Assembly (NCBI GenBank): GCA_004214155.1 | Contig: SGYQ01000017.1 | Span: 1 to 33,265 of the forward strand | Source of the DNA: Burkholderiaceae bacterium | Lineage (GTDB): Bacteria; Pseudomonadota; Gammaproteobacteria; Burkholderiales; Burkholderiaceae_A | Reading direction: 5' to 3' | Length of the DNA: 33,265 nucleotides | Program-made: the position numbers and the translations under genes | The notes under the pieces: generated by a model | The model's database searches: none | Told to the model about the DNA's origin: nothing | Seen by the model: the letters and a program-made list of their open reading frames with translations, nothing else | In this document: one piece after another, positions 33,259 to 33,265 of the stretch | Numbering within the stretch: the first letter of the stretch is position 1 | How the letters are laid out: each line of letters opens with the position of its first letter

Positions 33259-33265
33259 CGTTGGC

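Noticed and set aside
1-33265. CRISPR array, insertion sequence, prophage or toxin-antitoxin system
   Set aside because: No regularly spaced repeats, transposase, integrase, phage or toxin-like genes were seen; apart from the intron the window is core genome.
1-33265. Sigma-54 (-24/-12) promoters controlled by the rpoN encoded here
   Set aside because: The few TGGCAC strings I noticed lack a correctly spaced TTGC-type -12 and lie inside genes.

Overview
This window looks like chromosomal DNA from an AT-rich, compact betaproteobacterium (by eye roughly 38-40% G+C). The taxonomic call rests on gene order. The run murA-his-tat-deg-pet-ssp, the mla block next to ibaG-murA, and kdsD-kdsC-lptCAB-rpoN-hpf-ptsN-hprK-rapZ-mutY are together typical of Betaproteobacteria (Burkholderiales-like). 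HPr kinase beside PtsN, a short-form HisG and a Rieske/cytochrome b/cytochrome c1 operon beside tatABC agree with this. Genes overlap or sit a few bases apart almost everywhere, and only about 3% of the window is non-coding, which suggests a streamlined genome.

Layout. 22-5092 (+): ilvA, hemA, prfA, prmC, grxD (isoleucine and haem biosynthesis, translation termination, Fe-S delivery). 5136-5426 (-): a tRNA-Thr(UGU) gene split after anticodon base U36 by a 216-nt group I intron; this is the main discovery of the window. 5553-9026 (-): sspB and the bc1 complex (petC, petB, petA). 9220-10410 (+): a DegS-like periplasmic protease. 10414-11843 (-): tatC, tatB, tatA. 11844-12190: the only long gene-free gap. 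12191-18738: the complete histidine operon on the minus strand, except that hisC is inverted in place. 18735-24721 (-): murA, ibaG, an orphan ABC ATPase and the whole mla lipid-transport set (mlaB, C, A, D, E, F). 24734-32226 (+): Kdo synthesis and LPS transport (kdsD, kdsC, lptC, lptA, lptB), sigma-54, hibernation factor, the PTS regulators ptsN and hprK, and rapZ. 32221-33258 (-): mutY.

How the parts work together. The left part supplies amino acids, haem and translation factors. The pet operon makes the respiratory bc1 complex, whose Rieske subunit carries a twin-arginine signal and is probably exported by the adjacent Tat system. The mla, kds/lpt and murA genes build and maintain the envelope. 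The rpoN-hpf-ptsN-hprK-rapZ block is regulatory.

Several genes expected from the usual betaproteobacterial order are absent: sspA between petC and sspB, the permease partner of the ABC ATPase, and the HIT-family gene usually found between hisE and tatA. Together with the inverted hisC and the intron, this shows a locally reworked version of an otherwise conserved region. Expected gene order, family lengths and the Azoarcus intron comparison are recalled from general knowledge; no database search was run.
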